This document shows, piece by piece, positions 1-8,818 of a stretch of DNA of 64,000 bases; position 1 is the first letter of the stretch; every line of letters begins with the position of its first letter. Location of the stretch: positions 1 to 64,000 of the forward strand of contig CAKZTZ010000024.1 of the NCBI GenBank assembly GCA_937921695.1, written 5' to 3'. The notes below the pieces were generated by a model. It was given only the letters and a program-made list of their open reading frames with translations. It did not search any database and had not been told where the DNA came from. Origin of the DNA: an uncultured Sulfolobales archaeon (lineage in GTDB: Archaea; Thermoproteota; Thermoprotei_A; Sulfolobales; Acidilobaceae). The position numbers were made by a program, and so were the translations under genes.

Positions 1-1117
1 CAAGGTTCAACCTGTAGGCTCCGAGAGCTACTGTGAATGCTGCAGTCAAGCCGAGCACCACAGCTACTATAGTGGCTAGCATAACTGTAGCTATGGAATT
101 AAACAAGCCTACCTCGAAGGCTACTCCTTGGGGTAGGAAAGTATATCCTATAAGAGCTATTAATAGGGATGCCGGGATAGCTGATAGGAGAATGTCGAAG
201 GATATTATAGCTAAGGCCCCCCTGACGCCTCTATACCCGTAGAGGTGTAGAAAGACGCTGAGCCTCACGCCAGCAATAGAAGCTAGAGCCCCATTAACCC
301 CTATAAAGGCTACCACTATATGTATTAACCCCCTACTAGCTAGCTCCTCCTCGAAAGCTGCTATCGAAATCCCAGCTATAGGCTCTAAAACAATTATAGC
401 AGTTAACACTAGAATCCTCTCTTTTAAAATCCTCCTAGTCCTTAAACCCCCAGACAATATTGAAGCTATGAAGACCGATATGGAGAGGGAAGCGAAAAGA
501 AGAGTTAATATAGAATAGGCTGGCTGGGGTATTCCACGCGTAACTATGAAGAAAGCTAAAACTAAAGTTGGTAGTGTTATAAGGTCGCCGGCACCAGTTA
601 CCAGGGAGGGCATGACATTACCCGGGTCCCAGCCTCTCCTGAAAAACTCTGAAACTATAAACGCCGTATACGGTAGTAAAAATATTGTAGCTATCAGCGA
701 TGCTATGAGCCCTATCAACATCATAGTTTCAAAACTAAATATCTCCCCTAAGGTTAGAGAATAGCCGAACGTAACTATGATTATAGTAGCAGACATGAGT
801 AGTGTTATCGCGCTAACAGGCATAGCCTCAAGCCTTATTAAGCTAGAAGAGCTAGCCCTAACCTCACCTATGTTAATAGCGGTATTCATCCTCGCCCCCG
901 TAGACCCGAAAATATCGCCTCTCAAATCATTCATTACAGGCAGTAACGCTAAAACTTCCTTCCTACCCTCGATTAGCGGATATAACAAGGAGAAAACGAT
1001 AATCTGCAAAGAGTAAATCATATACATAGCTGACAGTCCAGCTGTTATCTCAGCCGCTCCCTTAAGCCTCTTCCAGTAAGCTACAAGCGTTCTTCCAAGA
1101 GACCGCACCGCTCTCAT
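1..1117 (-). CDS. MgtE/SLC41-type divalent cation transporter (3' end outside window)
   Basis: This gene is absent from the ORF track because it has no stop inside the window. Reading the minus strand from ATG at 1117 gives at least 372 uninterrupted codons. The first 25 residues are basic (MRAVRSLGRT), followed by a membrane segment and a conserved 'LPVMNDLRGDIFGSTGARMNTA' type loop. In the MgtE integral-membrane domain family this PxxND...DIxGxxGARxxTA pattern marks the ion pathway. About eight to nine hydrophobic segments follow, and the pattern appears to start repeating around residue 195 (DPGNVMPSLVTGAGDLITLP), as in two-repeat SLC41-like archaeal proteins. No cytosolic CBS domain is seen. 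A GGGG run just before the ATG is a weak ribosome site. Likely role: Mg2+ or other divalent cation transport across the plasma membrane. Confidence is good for the family; the substrate is inferred. Confidence 0.85.
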   Translation of the reverse strand, partial: MRAVRSLGRTLVAYWKRLKGAAEITAGLSAMYMIYSLQIIVFSLLYPLIEGRKEVLALLPVMNDLRGDIFGSTGARMNTAINIGEVRASSSSLIRLEAMPVSAITLLMSATIIIVTFGYSLTLGEIFSFETMMLIGLIASLIATIFLLPYTAFIVSEFFRRGWDPGNVMPSLVTGAGDLITLPTLVLAFFIVTRGIPQPAYSILTLLFASLSISVFIASILSGGLRTRRILKERILVLTAIIVLEPIAGISIAAFEEELASRGLIHIVVAFIGVNGALASIAGVRLSVFLHLYGYRGVRGALAIISFDILLSAIPASLLIALIGYTFLPQGVAFEVGLFNSIATVMLATIVAVVLGLTAAFTVALGAYRLNL

Positions 1118-1335
1118 ATTCCCCAACAGCTCTTAAATAGTGCCAAGCTCAGCTAAGAAGACGGCTTCTAACTATTATTTTAAGGTATTTAGAAATACTG
1201 TAGCGTCTATGAACCTTTATAAAATAGTAGTAGCGTCTAATATCTAGATAACTACCCCTCTAGCTTTTGGAAGGAAGTTTAGTGCTCCGCATCTCGAACA
1301 TTAAACTTTAATGTTACGAAATGTTTAAGATCACT

Positions 1336-1524
1336 TTAAACAATGTCTACACGATTTTCCAACTGTTTGCGGGCCTCTTCAACAGCCTCCCCCTCTACGA
1401 TGTTTTCAGCTCCCTTCTAACTCTAGGATATTCTTACCCAAGCTTGTCATCTTATAGTTTTAGAATAATCCGTAAAAGGAGCTACAAGCTCGTAAAGCCG
1501 TAGCTCTACTGTAACGGTTTTCAT
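1336..1524 (-). pseudogene. Remnant of a small gene (about 63 codons, frame broken twice)
   Basis: Reading from ATG 1524 gives MKTVTVELRLYELVAPFTDY, then three stops, then, back in the same frame, AENIVEGEAVEEARKQLENR and a TAA. The middle stretch reads well in the +1 frame (KMTSLGKNILELEG), so two compensating indels probably broke a gene of about 63 codons. The opening resembles the short beta strand of VapB/ribbon-helix-helix antitoxins, but that is only a guess. A TATA-like box (1529-1537) lies directly upstream on this strand. No toxin-like partner is visible nearby. Confidence 0.35.
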
Positions 1525-1847
1525 AAAGTTTATAAGGGTCTTTGCTCTAGAGCGCCCCACCGCCCCAAAAGTAGAGGAAGCCCCGAGAGAGGAGCGGGTA
1601 CATATGGTGACTTTATTAGATGTGCGGGTTTCCCTGGGGGCCGAGCTCTAATCATAGCATGGTGACAAATGATCCCCCATGGATGGGGTTAACGCGAAAG
1701 GAAGAACAATGACAGGTCCACATCCACCTATAAAGCTTTGAGCAAGCCTATGACCCGTGACTGGGTTTGGGTTGAGCCTATGTCTCAATACAAAATAATG
1801 GTCATGGGCAATTGCAGGGTTTCACTAGCTTTTAAACATGAGAGTAT
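1525..1847. other. Gene-free interval, possible structured transcript
   Basis: No credible ORF is seen here. A TATA-like 'TTTATAAGG' at 1529-1537 could drive a plus-strand transcript from about 1560. The following DNA has a CCCCAT-GG-ATGGGG hairpin (1675-1688), the octamer ATGGTGAC occurring twice (about 1603 and 1659), and a purine stretch (GAGGAAGCCCC) faintly like an RNase P RNA conserved region. I could not fold it into a known RNA, so this is only a flagged interval. The 1118-1335 part to its left holds nothing I can support. Confidence 0.2.
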
Positions 1848-4502
1848 TCATCGTCTACGTGTAATGCGTAGAACTATGAGGATTACTTGTATGAACGCTG
1901 CTGTGAATATTCCCGTCCATAAAAGCCACACTCCATGAACTACTTTAACTCTGGCTACTACTTCGTTTGATGAATTGTAGTTAATGACCGCATCGTAGAG
2001 TTTTAGTGTGGCTAGTATGTATTCCGGCGCGTTAACGTCTACGAGGAATCTGGGGTCTCCTATTTCAGATTTAAGCCTAGATGTTACTAGTAGGGCTGTT
2101 AAAGCTATTTTCCGCCACTCCTCCAACCCTTCATAGTTGTAGTTGAGATAGGCTATTTCGGCTTCAGTAACTGCTAGGTTTTTCGTGAGGTTATAGATCT
2201 TAGGGTAAAGTCCTATATAGTAGTCTGAGACCCCACTCCTCACTATGATACTCCTTGGCACGAGCCCTTTTACTCCGGCGAGTTCACCTCCAATATCGTA
2301 TCTTATTGAAGCCTCTCCAATGTTTAGTTTTACCCTCATCTCTATAGTCTTGTAGGCTTTATCTGGGATTAGGCTCTGGCAGTTCGCAGCGTTTTCAAGG
2401 CATTTCTCGAGGCCCGGGGTTTCTTCTAGGTTAAGCTTTGAAATACCATCTATGATTTCTCGGAAGACCTGGTTTTCAATGTATAAAGTGTAAGTGTTTA
2501 GAGCTTCTAGGGCCATAATTGTTGGGAGCCTTAGTTTCCCGTTTATTAGCCCCCCAGCTATTAATGTTGAGGTGTTAGCTGCTACAACCCTCTCTATGGT
2601 TATGTTTAAGCCTTCAAGGTTTAAGGTTAGAGGCTCCTCTAGGTTCCTAGGTTCTCTGAAGCTAGAGCTTACTTCCCCTTTGAGGATAAGCGCTAGGGCT
2701 ACCTCGCCTCCTCCTAGAGGCGTGAGAAGCACTTTAACTCTAGCATCTCTCACATATATTAAGCCGTAATCTTCAACTTTCAAAATCACATCGTCTACGC
2801 TCACGCCCTCCTCCACTAGATTCAGGATCCCCAGGCTATACAGTACTAGCCTAGCCTCTTCAATATCAGCTCGGGCTTTAAATGCTAAGAGCGCGAGGTG
2901 GTTCATTATCTTTGAGAAGCTTTCTGTTAAGAGCTTATCATTTTCAACTATAAACTTTAAGTCAACAGTATCCCCTAGTATAACATAGGATGTTTCCTCA
3001 AGTTTTAACATAGAGTGTTCTTCTCCAAGCTTAAGGTTTAAAGTCTCAAAGTAGCCTTGGTTATAAGCGTAGGGGCCGCTTACCGCTACTCCTAGTACTA
3101 TAAGCGCTAGGAGAGCGTGCTGGAATGCCTGTAGGCTCCTGGATATGTTCTTCTTATATAGCCATATTAGGCTCCCCGCTAGGAGCACTAGCATGACATA
3201 TGTAGAGTGGGAGGCTATAGCAATTCCTAGAACGTTTATGTAGATGCTACTCAGGGGAGAGTATTTGAAGCCTAGAAGCCATGATAATAGTGCGGCTGCA
3301 AACGCCACTATAAGCCCTCCCAGGGCTACAGCTATTAGGGTTCTCGTCGATGTTAAGCCGTAGAGTAGCCCCGCCGGCGTTATAGCTAGGGATGCTATGA
3401 GGGCGGGGGCTAATAGTGTAGTATAGACTTTAACCCCGGCGTCGAAAGCAGGGGCGCTCGCCGGCCCTAATCCTAGAATGTTCCCTGATAGTGCGGGTAG
3501 GAGTGCTCCTATGAGGGTTAAAGCTGAATATACTAGTAGCATTATAGAGGCTGCTAGAGTGTAATGGTAGAATGTTTGGAGTTTAACCTCCACGTCTCCT
3601 GCTTTCACTAAAACTATCAAAGCTAGTATAGCTATAGCTGTTATCGTTATATACGCTGTGTAAGCTTGAGGGTTAGCGAACCCGTGAAGAGGGGTTAGGC
3701 CAGCTCTAACCACTAGGAACCCATAGTATATAGAGCCTGTAGATGCTAGAAGAAGGACTTCGTAAACCCTGAGAGAAAGAGGTATAGCGTGGACTGCCGC
3801 TGTGAGGAGAAGCCAGGGGATTAACTGGGCCACCTCAACAGGATCCCAAGCCCAGTAGCCGCCCCAACCTAGAGTCTCATAACTCCATAGCCCACCAAAA
3901 GTTATGGCTAGAGTCAGTAAAACCCATGCGACCCCCGAAAGAACCCTTGAAGCCCCATAGAAGCCTGAGAGGGCTAAAATAGCGGATGAGACTACTAGAG
4001 CATATGATAGGAAAGTGGTTAAAGGGTGAGGGTAAACCCAGAAGTTAACGAGGAGAGGGTTAAGACCCAAGCCTGAAACTCCAAACTCATTACTAGCGAA
4101 AGCCTCATTCACGAAAGCCAACAATAAGCCTGACAAAGATACAGCAGTGAACCCTAAATACAGCGTCTTACCATAAAACTTTAACCCAACAGCTATGCCT
4201 AGAAGAGAGACTATAGAGGAGAAAAAGAGGAGGCTGCCGCCGCCGTTACTCCAACTAGCGGCAACCCTAAAATACCATGGAAGGCCCTCGTGGGAATTTG
4301 AGTAGACAACATAAAGGCTATAATCGTTAAACAAGAATAGGAAGACGAAAACCAAATAGACCATAACGACGAGGACGTGAGATAAAACATAGATTAACCT
4401 GGTAGGCTTCAAAAGCGTATAGTAAAAGTTAAAGACAAGGAAGACTACAGCGGACAAAGCGATAAAACCAAGCCAATGCAAACCAACAGCCCCACGTAAC
4501 AA
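1848..4502 (-). CDS. ccmF: CcmF-like cytochrome c-type heme lyase subunit
   Basis: This 884-residue polytopic membrane protein has about 13 hydrophobic segments in its first 480 residues. The tryptophan-rich heme-handling 'WWD' signature (GWGGYWAWDPVEVAQL) sits near residue 210, as in CcmF/CcsA heme-handling proteins that attach heme to apocytochrome c outside the membrane. After residue ~480 comes an unusually long, mostly soluble segment of about 370 residues, then a final membrane helix and basic tail (ILIVLRITRRR). The total exceeds the usual ~650 residues of CcmF, mainly because of that extracytoplasmic region. The ORF opens with TTG; no clear ribosome site is visible. No other ccm gene and no CxxCH protein was noticed in the window, so partners must lie elsewhere. 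Confidence 0.85.
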   Translation of the reverse strand: MLRGAVGLHWLGFIALSAVVFLVFNFYYTLLKPTRLIYVLSHVLVVMVYLVFVFLFLFNDYSLYVVYSNSHEGLPWYFRVAASWSNGGGSLLFFSSIVSLLGIAVGLKFYGKTLYLGFTAVSLSGLLLAFVNEAFASNEFGVSGLGLNPLLVNFWVYPHPLTTFLSYALVVSSAILALSGFYGASRVLSGVAWVLLTLAITFGGLWSYETLGWGGYWAWDPVEVAQLIPWLLLTAAVHAIPLSLRVYEVLLLASTGSIYYGFLVVRAGLTPLHGFANPQAYTAYITITAIAILALIVLVKAGDVEVKLQTFYHYTLAASIMLLVYSALTLIGALLPALSGNILGLGPASAPAFDAGVKVYTTLLAPALIASLAITPAGLLYGLTSTRTLIAVALGGLIVAFAAALLSWLLGFKYSPLSSIYINVLGIAIASHSTYVMLVLLAGSLIWLYKKNISRSLQAFQHALLALIVLGVAVSGPYAYNQGYFETLNLKLGEEHSMLKLEETSYVILGDTVDLKFIVENDKLLTESFSKIMNHLALLAFKARADIEEARLVLYSLGILNLVEEGVSVDDVILKVEDYGLIYVRDARVKVLLTPLGGGEVALALILKGEVSSSFREPRNLEEPLTLNLEGLNITIERVVAANTSTLIAGGLINGKLRLPTIMALEALNTYTLYIENQVFREIIDGISKLNLEETPGLEKCLENAANCQSLIPDKAYKTIEMRVKLNIGEASIRYDIGGELAGVKGLVPRSIIVRSGVSDYYIGLYPKIYNLTKNLAVTEAEIAYLNYNYEGLEEWRKIALTALLVTSRLKSEIGDPRFLVDVNAPEYILATLKLYDAVINYNSSNEVVARVKVVHGVWLLWTGIFTAAFIQVILIVLRITRRR

Positions 4503-4570
4503 GCCAGGTAAACTAAGACCTAAATAAAACGGTAAGAATTTAAAGTTCAGTATTAATGTTAGAAAGAGGA

Positions 4571-4646
<76 letters not shown>

Positions 4647-4692
4647 TACTAAAAGAAAGTTTTTAGAAGGGGAAAAAGAATCACGTGAAACT

Positions 4693-5907
4693 CTAGGATG
4701 AAAATCTAAGCCCTCTGTAAAGGATCCTAGTTACAAGCACGCTCGAAGCGTTGTCCCCGCTAACGTTAGTCGCAGTTCTTATAGCATCTAATATAGGGTC
4801 TATAGCTAGTATTATAGCTATGCCTTCAAGGGGTAGGCCTATTGTTGCTAGGACAAATGCGAGCATTATGAGCCCCCCTCCCGGTATGGCCGCTGTAGCT
4901 ATAGACCCTATGAGTACTGCTAGAACTAGTAATAGGAGCTTATCTATCCCTAGAGCTATGTCGAAAAGCTGGGCTATGAAGACGGCTGATAAAGCTTGGT
5001 ATAAAGCTGTTCCATCCATGTTGATGGTAGCCCCTATGGGGAGGGTCATGTTGTAAACATCTCTAGGTATTCCCATGCGCTCGGCAGCCCTCATGTTCAC
5101 GGGGAGTGTAGCTGCAGAGCTCCTAGTGGTGAAGGCTACTAGGAAAGGTTCAAGCTGCTCCTTATAATATTTTAGAGGGTTGAGCCCTCCAAGCCAGACC
5201 AGTAAACCATATATTACTATGAAATGAAATAGTGTAAACGTATATGAGGCAGCCACTAGCTTAACATAGCCCTTAACAATCTCAGGGCCGTAAAATCCTA
5301 TGAGCCAAGCTGAGTAGCCGAAGACAGCTATAGGAGCGTAGTACATTATAAGCGAAACTATCTTTATAAAAGCCTTACTACCAGCCTCGAGGAAAGACCT
5401 TATGGGGGCTCCGGCATCGCCGAGAAGAGCTACGGCTAAGCCAAAGATCAGAGTAAACACTATTAGTTTGAGGGATCCAGCGACAGACAGTAGCTCTGCG
5501 AAATCCAGAGAGAAGAAAGATAAAACTATATCCTGCCATGTGGCTGGCTTAGGAGGAGTGTAACCTGCGGGAGGCTTAAGGCCTATACCCTCACCTGGCT
5601 TGAAGAAAAGCCCGGCTAAAACCCCCCAACTAGCTGCCAGCACGCTCGTAACGATGAACACTATTAGAACGAAGACTAACAAGCGGCCTAGCCTCCTCAA
5701 ATCAGCAAAGCTGGCTGTAGCATAGCCTATAGTGAAGAATATGAGGGGCGGTATTATAGTCCTTAATACTCTTAGAAAAACGTCTCCTAGAATCTTTAAG
5801 TCTTGAACCTGTTTACCACCAACATATCCTATGAGGCCCCCGAGGATTAGTGCTATGATCATAGCTGCAACTATATAATAAGCTCTTCTAGCCTCTGGAT
5901 AAGCCAT
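4693..5907 (-). CDS. Dicarboxylate/amino acid:cation symporter (DAACS, GltPh-like)
   Basis: About 404 residues with the DAACS fold: eight membrane helices plus re-entrant hairpins. Diagnostic motifs are the serine-rich hairpin TTRSSAATLPV near residue 265 and the substrate/cation motif NMDGTALYQA near 295, both as in archaeal GltPh. It probably imports aspartate, glutamate or a C4-dicarboxylate with Na+ or H+; the substrate cannot be read from sequence. The ORF track starts at a GTG (5919), but GGTGA lies 8 bases before the ATG at 5907, so I prefer that start. The gene stands alone between tRNA-Thr and a membrane transporter gene. Confidence 0.92.
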   Translation of the reverse strand: MAYPEARRAYYIVAAMIIALILGGLIGYVGGKQVQDLKILGDVFLRVLRTIIPPLIFFTIGYATASFADLRRLGRLLVFVLIVFIVTSVLAASWGVLAGLFFKPGEGIGLKPPAGYTPPKPATWQDIVLSFFSLDFAELLSVAGSLKLIVFTLIFGLAVALLGDAGAPIRSFLEAGSKAFIKIVSLIMYYAPIAVFGYSAWLIGFYGPEIVKGYVKLVAASYTFTLFHFIVIYGLLVWLGGLNPLKYYKEQLEPFLVAFTTRSSAATLPVNMRAAERMGIPRDVYNMTLPIGATINMDGTALYQALSAVFIAQLFDIALGIDKLLLLVLAVLIGSIATAAIPGGGLIMLAFVLATIGLPLEGIAIILAIDPILDAIRTATNVSGDNASSVLVTRILYRGLRFSS

Positions 5908-6017
5908 AGGTCTGTTCACCGTTCAGTTCTAAGCTTGTTATTTTGGAGGTTTATATTTTTAATATTTTGATGTTTTAGTCCTTGAAGGGAGGGGTCTCCT
6001 TGTTCTATGTTCTTCTT

Positions 6018-6716
6018 TCACTTGCTTTTGGCTAGTTGCTCTTCTAGTGTTTTTCTCGATATGTATATTGCTAGGAGGTTTAATGGTATTAGCGTTATTT
6101 TCAGTGTTGCCAGCCCTATTATCATGTCTATTAGAGTCTCTGTTTGAACTTCCCCGTAGAAGGCTATTGGTATGAATATTAGGGTGTCTACTGTTAACGC
6201 TATTGGGTCGCTATATGCTGTTCTAGCCCACCAGATCTTCCTGTATATCCATGTTAGCTGGGCGTTAACCATTTCAGCTGTAAGATATGCTATTGGGCTT
6301 GCTATAGCTACTCTGCCCGCCACGCTATAGACGGGGTCTAAGCTTTCAACACCGGGAACGCCTGGAGGTGTAAGTATTGTTATTAAGTTTGTTATGTAGA
6401 GGAGGATTTGGGCTAGGAAACCCGCTATTATAACTTGTCTAGCTGCTGTGAGACCCCAGTAGACTACTATAATATCCATTAGCGCTACTGTAGCCACGAA
6501 GGGAATATTCCCGCCGGGGACCGTCCACCACATGAAAGTTGTTAGGCGGGGGCTTGTATACTGTGCTATAACATAGCTTGCTATATAGAGCGACGCAGCC
6601 ACGTAGGGAGTCCTCCACCTTAAAGTCAGGGGGACAACTATCAATAGCGCGAGAGAGTAGTAAATAATAGCCCCTAAAACCTGGTTAAACCACACCCATA
6701 AATCCAACCATGCCAC
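6018..6716 (-). CDS. YhhQ/VUT-family vitamin or 7-deazapurine precursor transporter
   Basis: 232 residues with about six hydrophobic segments. The central stretch (FVATVALMDIIVVYWGLTAARQVIIAGF) and the later SPIAYLTAEMVNAQLTW fit the VUT_1/YhhQ family, in which an acidic residue precedes a G..AR motif and a second acidic/asparagine motif follows. Bacterial members import queuosine precursors; in archaea the likely cargo would be an archaeosine or queuosine precursor, by inference only. It starts with GTG at 6716, with GGGTGG overlapping just upstream. It is a single gene with a TATA-like box (TTTATGAT) about 30 bases upstream. Confidence 0.65.
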   Translation of the reverse strand: MAWLDLWVWFNQVLGAIIYYSLALLIVVPLTLRWRTPYVAASLYIASYVIAQYTSPRLTTFMWWTVPGGNIPFVATVALMDIIVVYWGLTAARQVIIAGFLAQILLYITNLITILTPPGVPGVESLDPVYSVAGRVAIASPIAYLTAEMVNAQLTWIYRKIWWARTAYSDPIALTVDTLIFIPIAFYGEVQTETLIDMIIGLATLKITLIPLNLLAIYISRKTLEEQLAKSK

Positions 6717-7001
6717 CCGAGTCTATAAGCTGTTATCATAAACCTTAAATTTAAAACATTTAAAGCAGATGGTACTCTTTCAACAACTTAAACTACTATC
6801 AATATATCATATAATGATTCAAGTTCGAGAACAAGCTTAACATTCAAACACAGAGAATAAAATCCCATCAAACCACTTAACACTTTTCTAAGCATCCATA
6901 ACCGTAACACGGAAAAACAATCAAGCACCAGCCTCGTATAAGGAGCTTCGAACAACAGCTTTGAAAACGTTTATAACCATGCGTCCACAGCTCCAAACAG
7001 G

Positions 7002-7105
7002 GGGCCCGTAGCTCAGCCAGGACTAGAGCGCCGGCCTTCTAAGCGCATGGAAGGCTGCGCGGGGTAAGCCGGAGGCCCCGGGTTCAAATCCCGGCGGGCC
7101 CGCCA
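7002..7105 (+). tRNA. tRNA-Arg (anticodon TCT) with 25-nt intron, CCA encoded
   Basis: Acceptor GGGCCCG pairs with CGGGCCC, followed by discriminator G and an encoded CCA (7103-7105). The anticodon stem CCGGC (7031-7035) pairs with GCCGG (7068-7072). Between loop bases C-T-TCT-A and the last loop base A lies a 25-base insertion (7042-7066), so the intron is at the canonical 37/38 site. Spliced, the loop is CTTCTAA and the tRNA is of normal length. T arm is CCGGG-TTCAAAT-CCCGG. A TTTATAA box at 6970-6976, 29 bases upstream, is the likely promoter. Confidence 0.95.
7042..7066 (+). other. Archaeal tRNA intron (37/38 position)
   Basis: The 25 bases beginning AGCGCATGG interrupt the tRNA-Arg anticodon loop right after position 37. 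This is the standard site for a bulge-helix-bulge intron removed by the archaeal splicing endonuclease. The exact cut could slide by one base because an A occurs at both ends. Confidence 0.9.
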
Positions 7106-7315
7106 CAAAATAAGATTACGATTCTAACGGGATAATCTATGTTTTCCCTCTAAGCATGGAAAGCGACATCTACATGGGGCTCCAACCTAAGATAAGGGGA
7201 GCTAGTAGGTTTCTCTCTAAAGAGGCCCAAGCTGGGGAGGCCGTAATGGAGGTGTGAAACCCGATAATCGTGGGTGGTTTAGGAGAAACTATCGCTCGAG
7301 ACCCTTATTCGATGG
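7106..7315. other. Short gene-free interval after tRNA-Arg
   Basis: Only a 33-codon ATG ORF (7156-7257) is present, with no ribosome site and no recognisable sequence. Some stem-forming segments are visible, but I could not assign an RNA family. Confidence 0.3.
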
Positions 7316-7621
7316 CTAGCGTTTCCCCCTTTCTTCGGGCGTCTTCTTAAATATTATTTCTATCGAGGATACTCTCCTCTTATTACCCTTATTATCCATA
7401 ATTTCTTCGCTGTAAATGTTCACTGTTTTAACTTTAACGTTAGCCATAGACCTCTTAATTCTCTCTGCTGCTTCTACAGCCCTATATATGTTGGCTCCCC
7501 TAGCTTTAATCACAACCTCTTCGAGCCCCTCGTGAGATAGCATTCTCAGAGCTGCGAGCACATAGTTCATTATGGGCTTCCTACCTACTAACACTGCATT
7601 AGTCGGGTGAGGCTTAGCCAT
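7316..7621 (-). CDS. alba: Alba-family DNA/RNA-binding chromatin protein
   Basis: About 101 residues with the whole Alba fold in order: N-terminal strand NAVLVGRKPIMNYVLAAL, the KARGANIYRAVEAAERIKR helix-strand region, and a C-terminal RVSSIEIIFKK strand. The lysine right after the G-R of VGRKP corresponds to the acetylated, DNA-contacting lysine of Sso10b. It should coat chromosomal DNA and also bind RNA as a dimer. The track start (7636) gives MEGYG first, but GGAGGGT in that segment is well placed to serve ATG 7621 (MAKPHPTN...), so I chose 7621. Monocistronic. Confidence 0.93.
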   Translation of the reverse strand: MAKPHPTNAVLVGRKPIMNYVLAALRMLSHEGLEEVVIKARGANIYRAVEAAERIKRSMANVKVKTVNIYSEEIMDNKGNKRRVSSIEIIFKKTPEERGKR

Positions 7622-7636
7622 CCCGTAACCCTCCAT

Positions 7637-7960
7637 AGTTTCTAGTTCTCCTGGAAATATTTAAGCTAAATGCTCGGAATTAATGTTTTTAAGCTAAATT
7701 GATTTTCTAAATAACTCTTAGCCTTAACTACTCAAGTTCTTTTTCCGAATTCTTTGGGCTGGGGGCTGGCTCCTTTTCAGAGCGTCATGTGGCCTCTATA
7801 TTTTGCGTTGAGGAGGCATGCTAGAATCTCTAGGTGTAGTATGCTGGGGGTGGCTGTCGCTGGAGTGCTTCTTAACTATATTGTGTAGCTGTTATTAACG
7901 TTTATTATATCTAAACGGTTATCCTAAATTGTTAGAAATCTTCACTACTAGGATAATGTC
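7637..7960. other. Gene-free interval between alba and the SDR gene
   Basis: About 320 bases, AT-rich on the left side (the alba promoter, with TATA-like AATATTTAAG on the minus strand). The right half contains a short plus-strand open stretch without a start or recognisable protein. I see no RNA gene or repeat. Confidence 0.3.
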
Positions 7961-8740
7961 TTATGGCCAGGCTATTCTAGATGTGGCTCCATCGAAAAGT
8001 ATTGTTGCCCCTGCGAGGTATTCTGGGGATTTGAGTAGTGTTTTGATCAGGTTTGAGAGTTCTTCCATAGTGCCGGTTCTCTTTAGGGGGCTTATCCCTT
8101 CCACTTCTTTTTTCCACAGCTCCTCCGGCTCCTCCCCTTTCTGTTTGGCTATCTTCTCTATAGTTCTCCTGGCCCCGGGCGTGTCGAAACTTCCTAGTAG
8201 TAGGAGTATTGGCCTCAACTTCTCCGGATACTCTCTCGCAGCCACCCTAACTAGCCTTGAGAGCCCCGCTCTCAAAGTGTCAGCCACTATTAGTGGCGGC
8301 ATGGGCTCCGCTACTGTGAAGCTTGAAACAACTATTACTGTGGCTTTAGAGCTGTTCCGCTCTATTAAAGCTTTGAATATCGAGGCTGTCGAAGCTATGT
8401 ATAGGGACGCTGCCTCCATCCAGTCTTCCCATTTGGCCTCGTGAAGCTTTAAGGGCTCCCTGCTTGGATTACCATAGCTTAAAACAGCATAGTCTACACG
8501 GCCCAGATGCTTCAAAGCCTCAAACACTACGTTTAACACGTCACGTTTAACTCTTAAATCCCCAGGTATGGGGGTGACGTTAACGCCATACTCTCCAGCT
8601 ATGAGCCTTGCAGCCTCCGAGAGCTTCTCAGCCCCCCTAGCGTTTATAGCCAAATCACACCCCATAGATGCTATAGCCTTGGAGGCTGCGAAGCCCACAC
8701 CCATACTCGCCCCTGTTACAAGCCCCTTACATTGTTCCAT
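7961..8740 (-). CDS. Short-chain dehydrogenase/reductase-like protein, atypical active site
   Basis: 259 residues with a Rossmann fold: the nucleotide motif TGASMGVGFAASKA at residues ~9-22, INARG after beta-2 (suggesting NADP preference), and a modified NNAG motif LSYGNP near residue 89. The catalytic serine pair is present (VVSSFT, ~140), but the usual YxxxK is not: the aligned segment reads PPLIVADTLRAGLSRL, so both Tyr and Lys are missing. This resembles a crenarchaeal SDR branch in which the helix reads N/D-x-x-R. Its substrate is unknown. The start is ATG 8740, right beside a divergent ATP-cone gene. Confidence 0.75.
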   Translation of the reverse strand: MEQCKGLVTGASMGVGFAASKAIASMGCDLAINARGAEKLSEAARLIAGEYGVNVTPIPGDLRVKRDVLNVVFEALKHLGRVDYAVLSYGNPSREPLKLHEAKWEDWMEAASLYIASTASIFKALIERNSSKATVIVVSSFTVAEPMPPLIVADTLRAGLSRLVRVAAREYPEKLRPILLLLGSFDTPGARRTIEKIAKQKGEEPEELWKKEVEGISPLKRTGTMEELSNLIKTLLKSPEYLAGATILFDGATSRIAWP

Positions 8741-8818
8741 GCTTAGACCACCAGGGATAACTTAGTTAGATAGCTTATTTAAACACCTTTTTACATTATA
8801 TTATCTGAGGTGGAAACT

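Noticed and set aside
33-1016. Three plus-strand ORFs at the left edge
   Set aside because: All are shadows of the partial MgtE-type gene read from 1117 on the minus strand.
1321-1503. 60-aa plus-strand ORF
   Set aside because: Antisense to the better-supported decayed minus-strand reading frame; no ribosome site.
7156-7257. 33-codon ATG ORF after tRNA-Arg
   Set aside because: No Shine-Dalgarno site, no recognisable sequence, and within a short tRNA downstream region.
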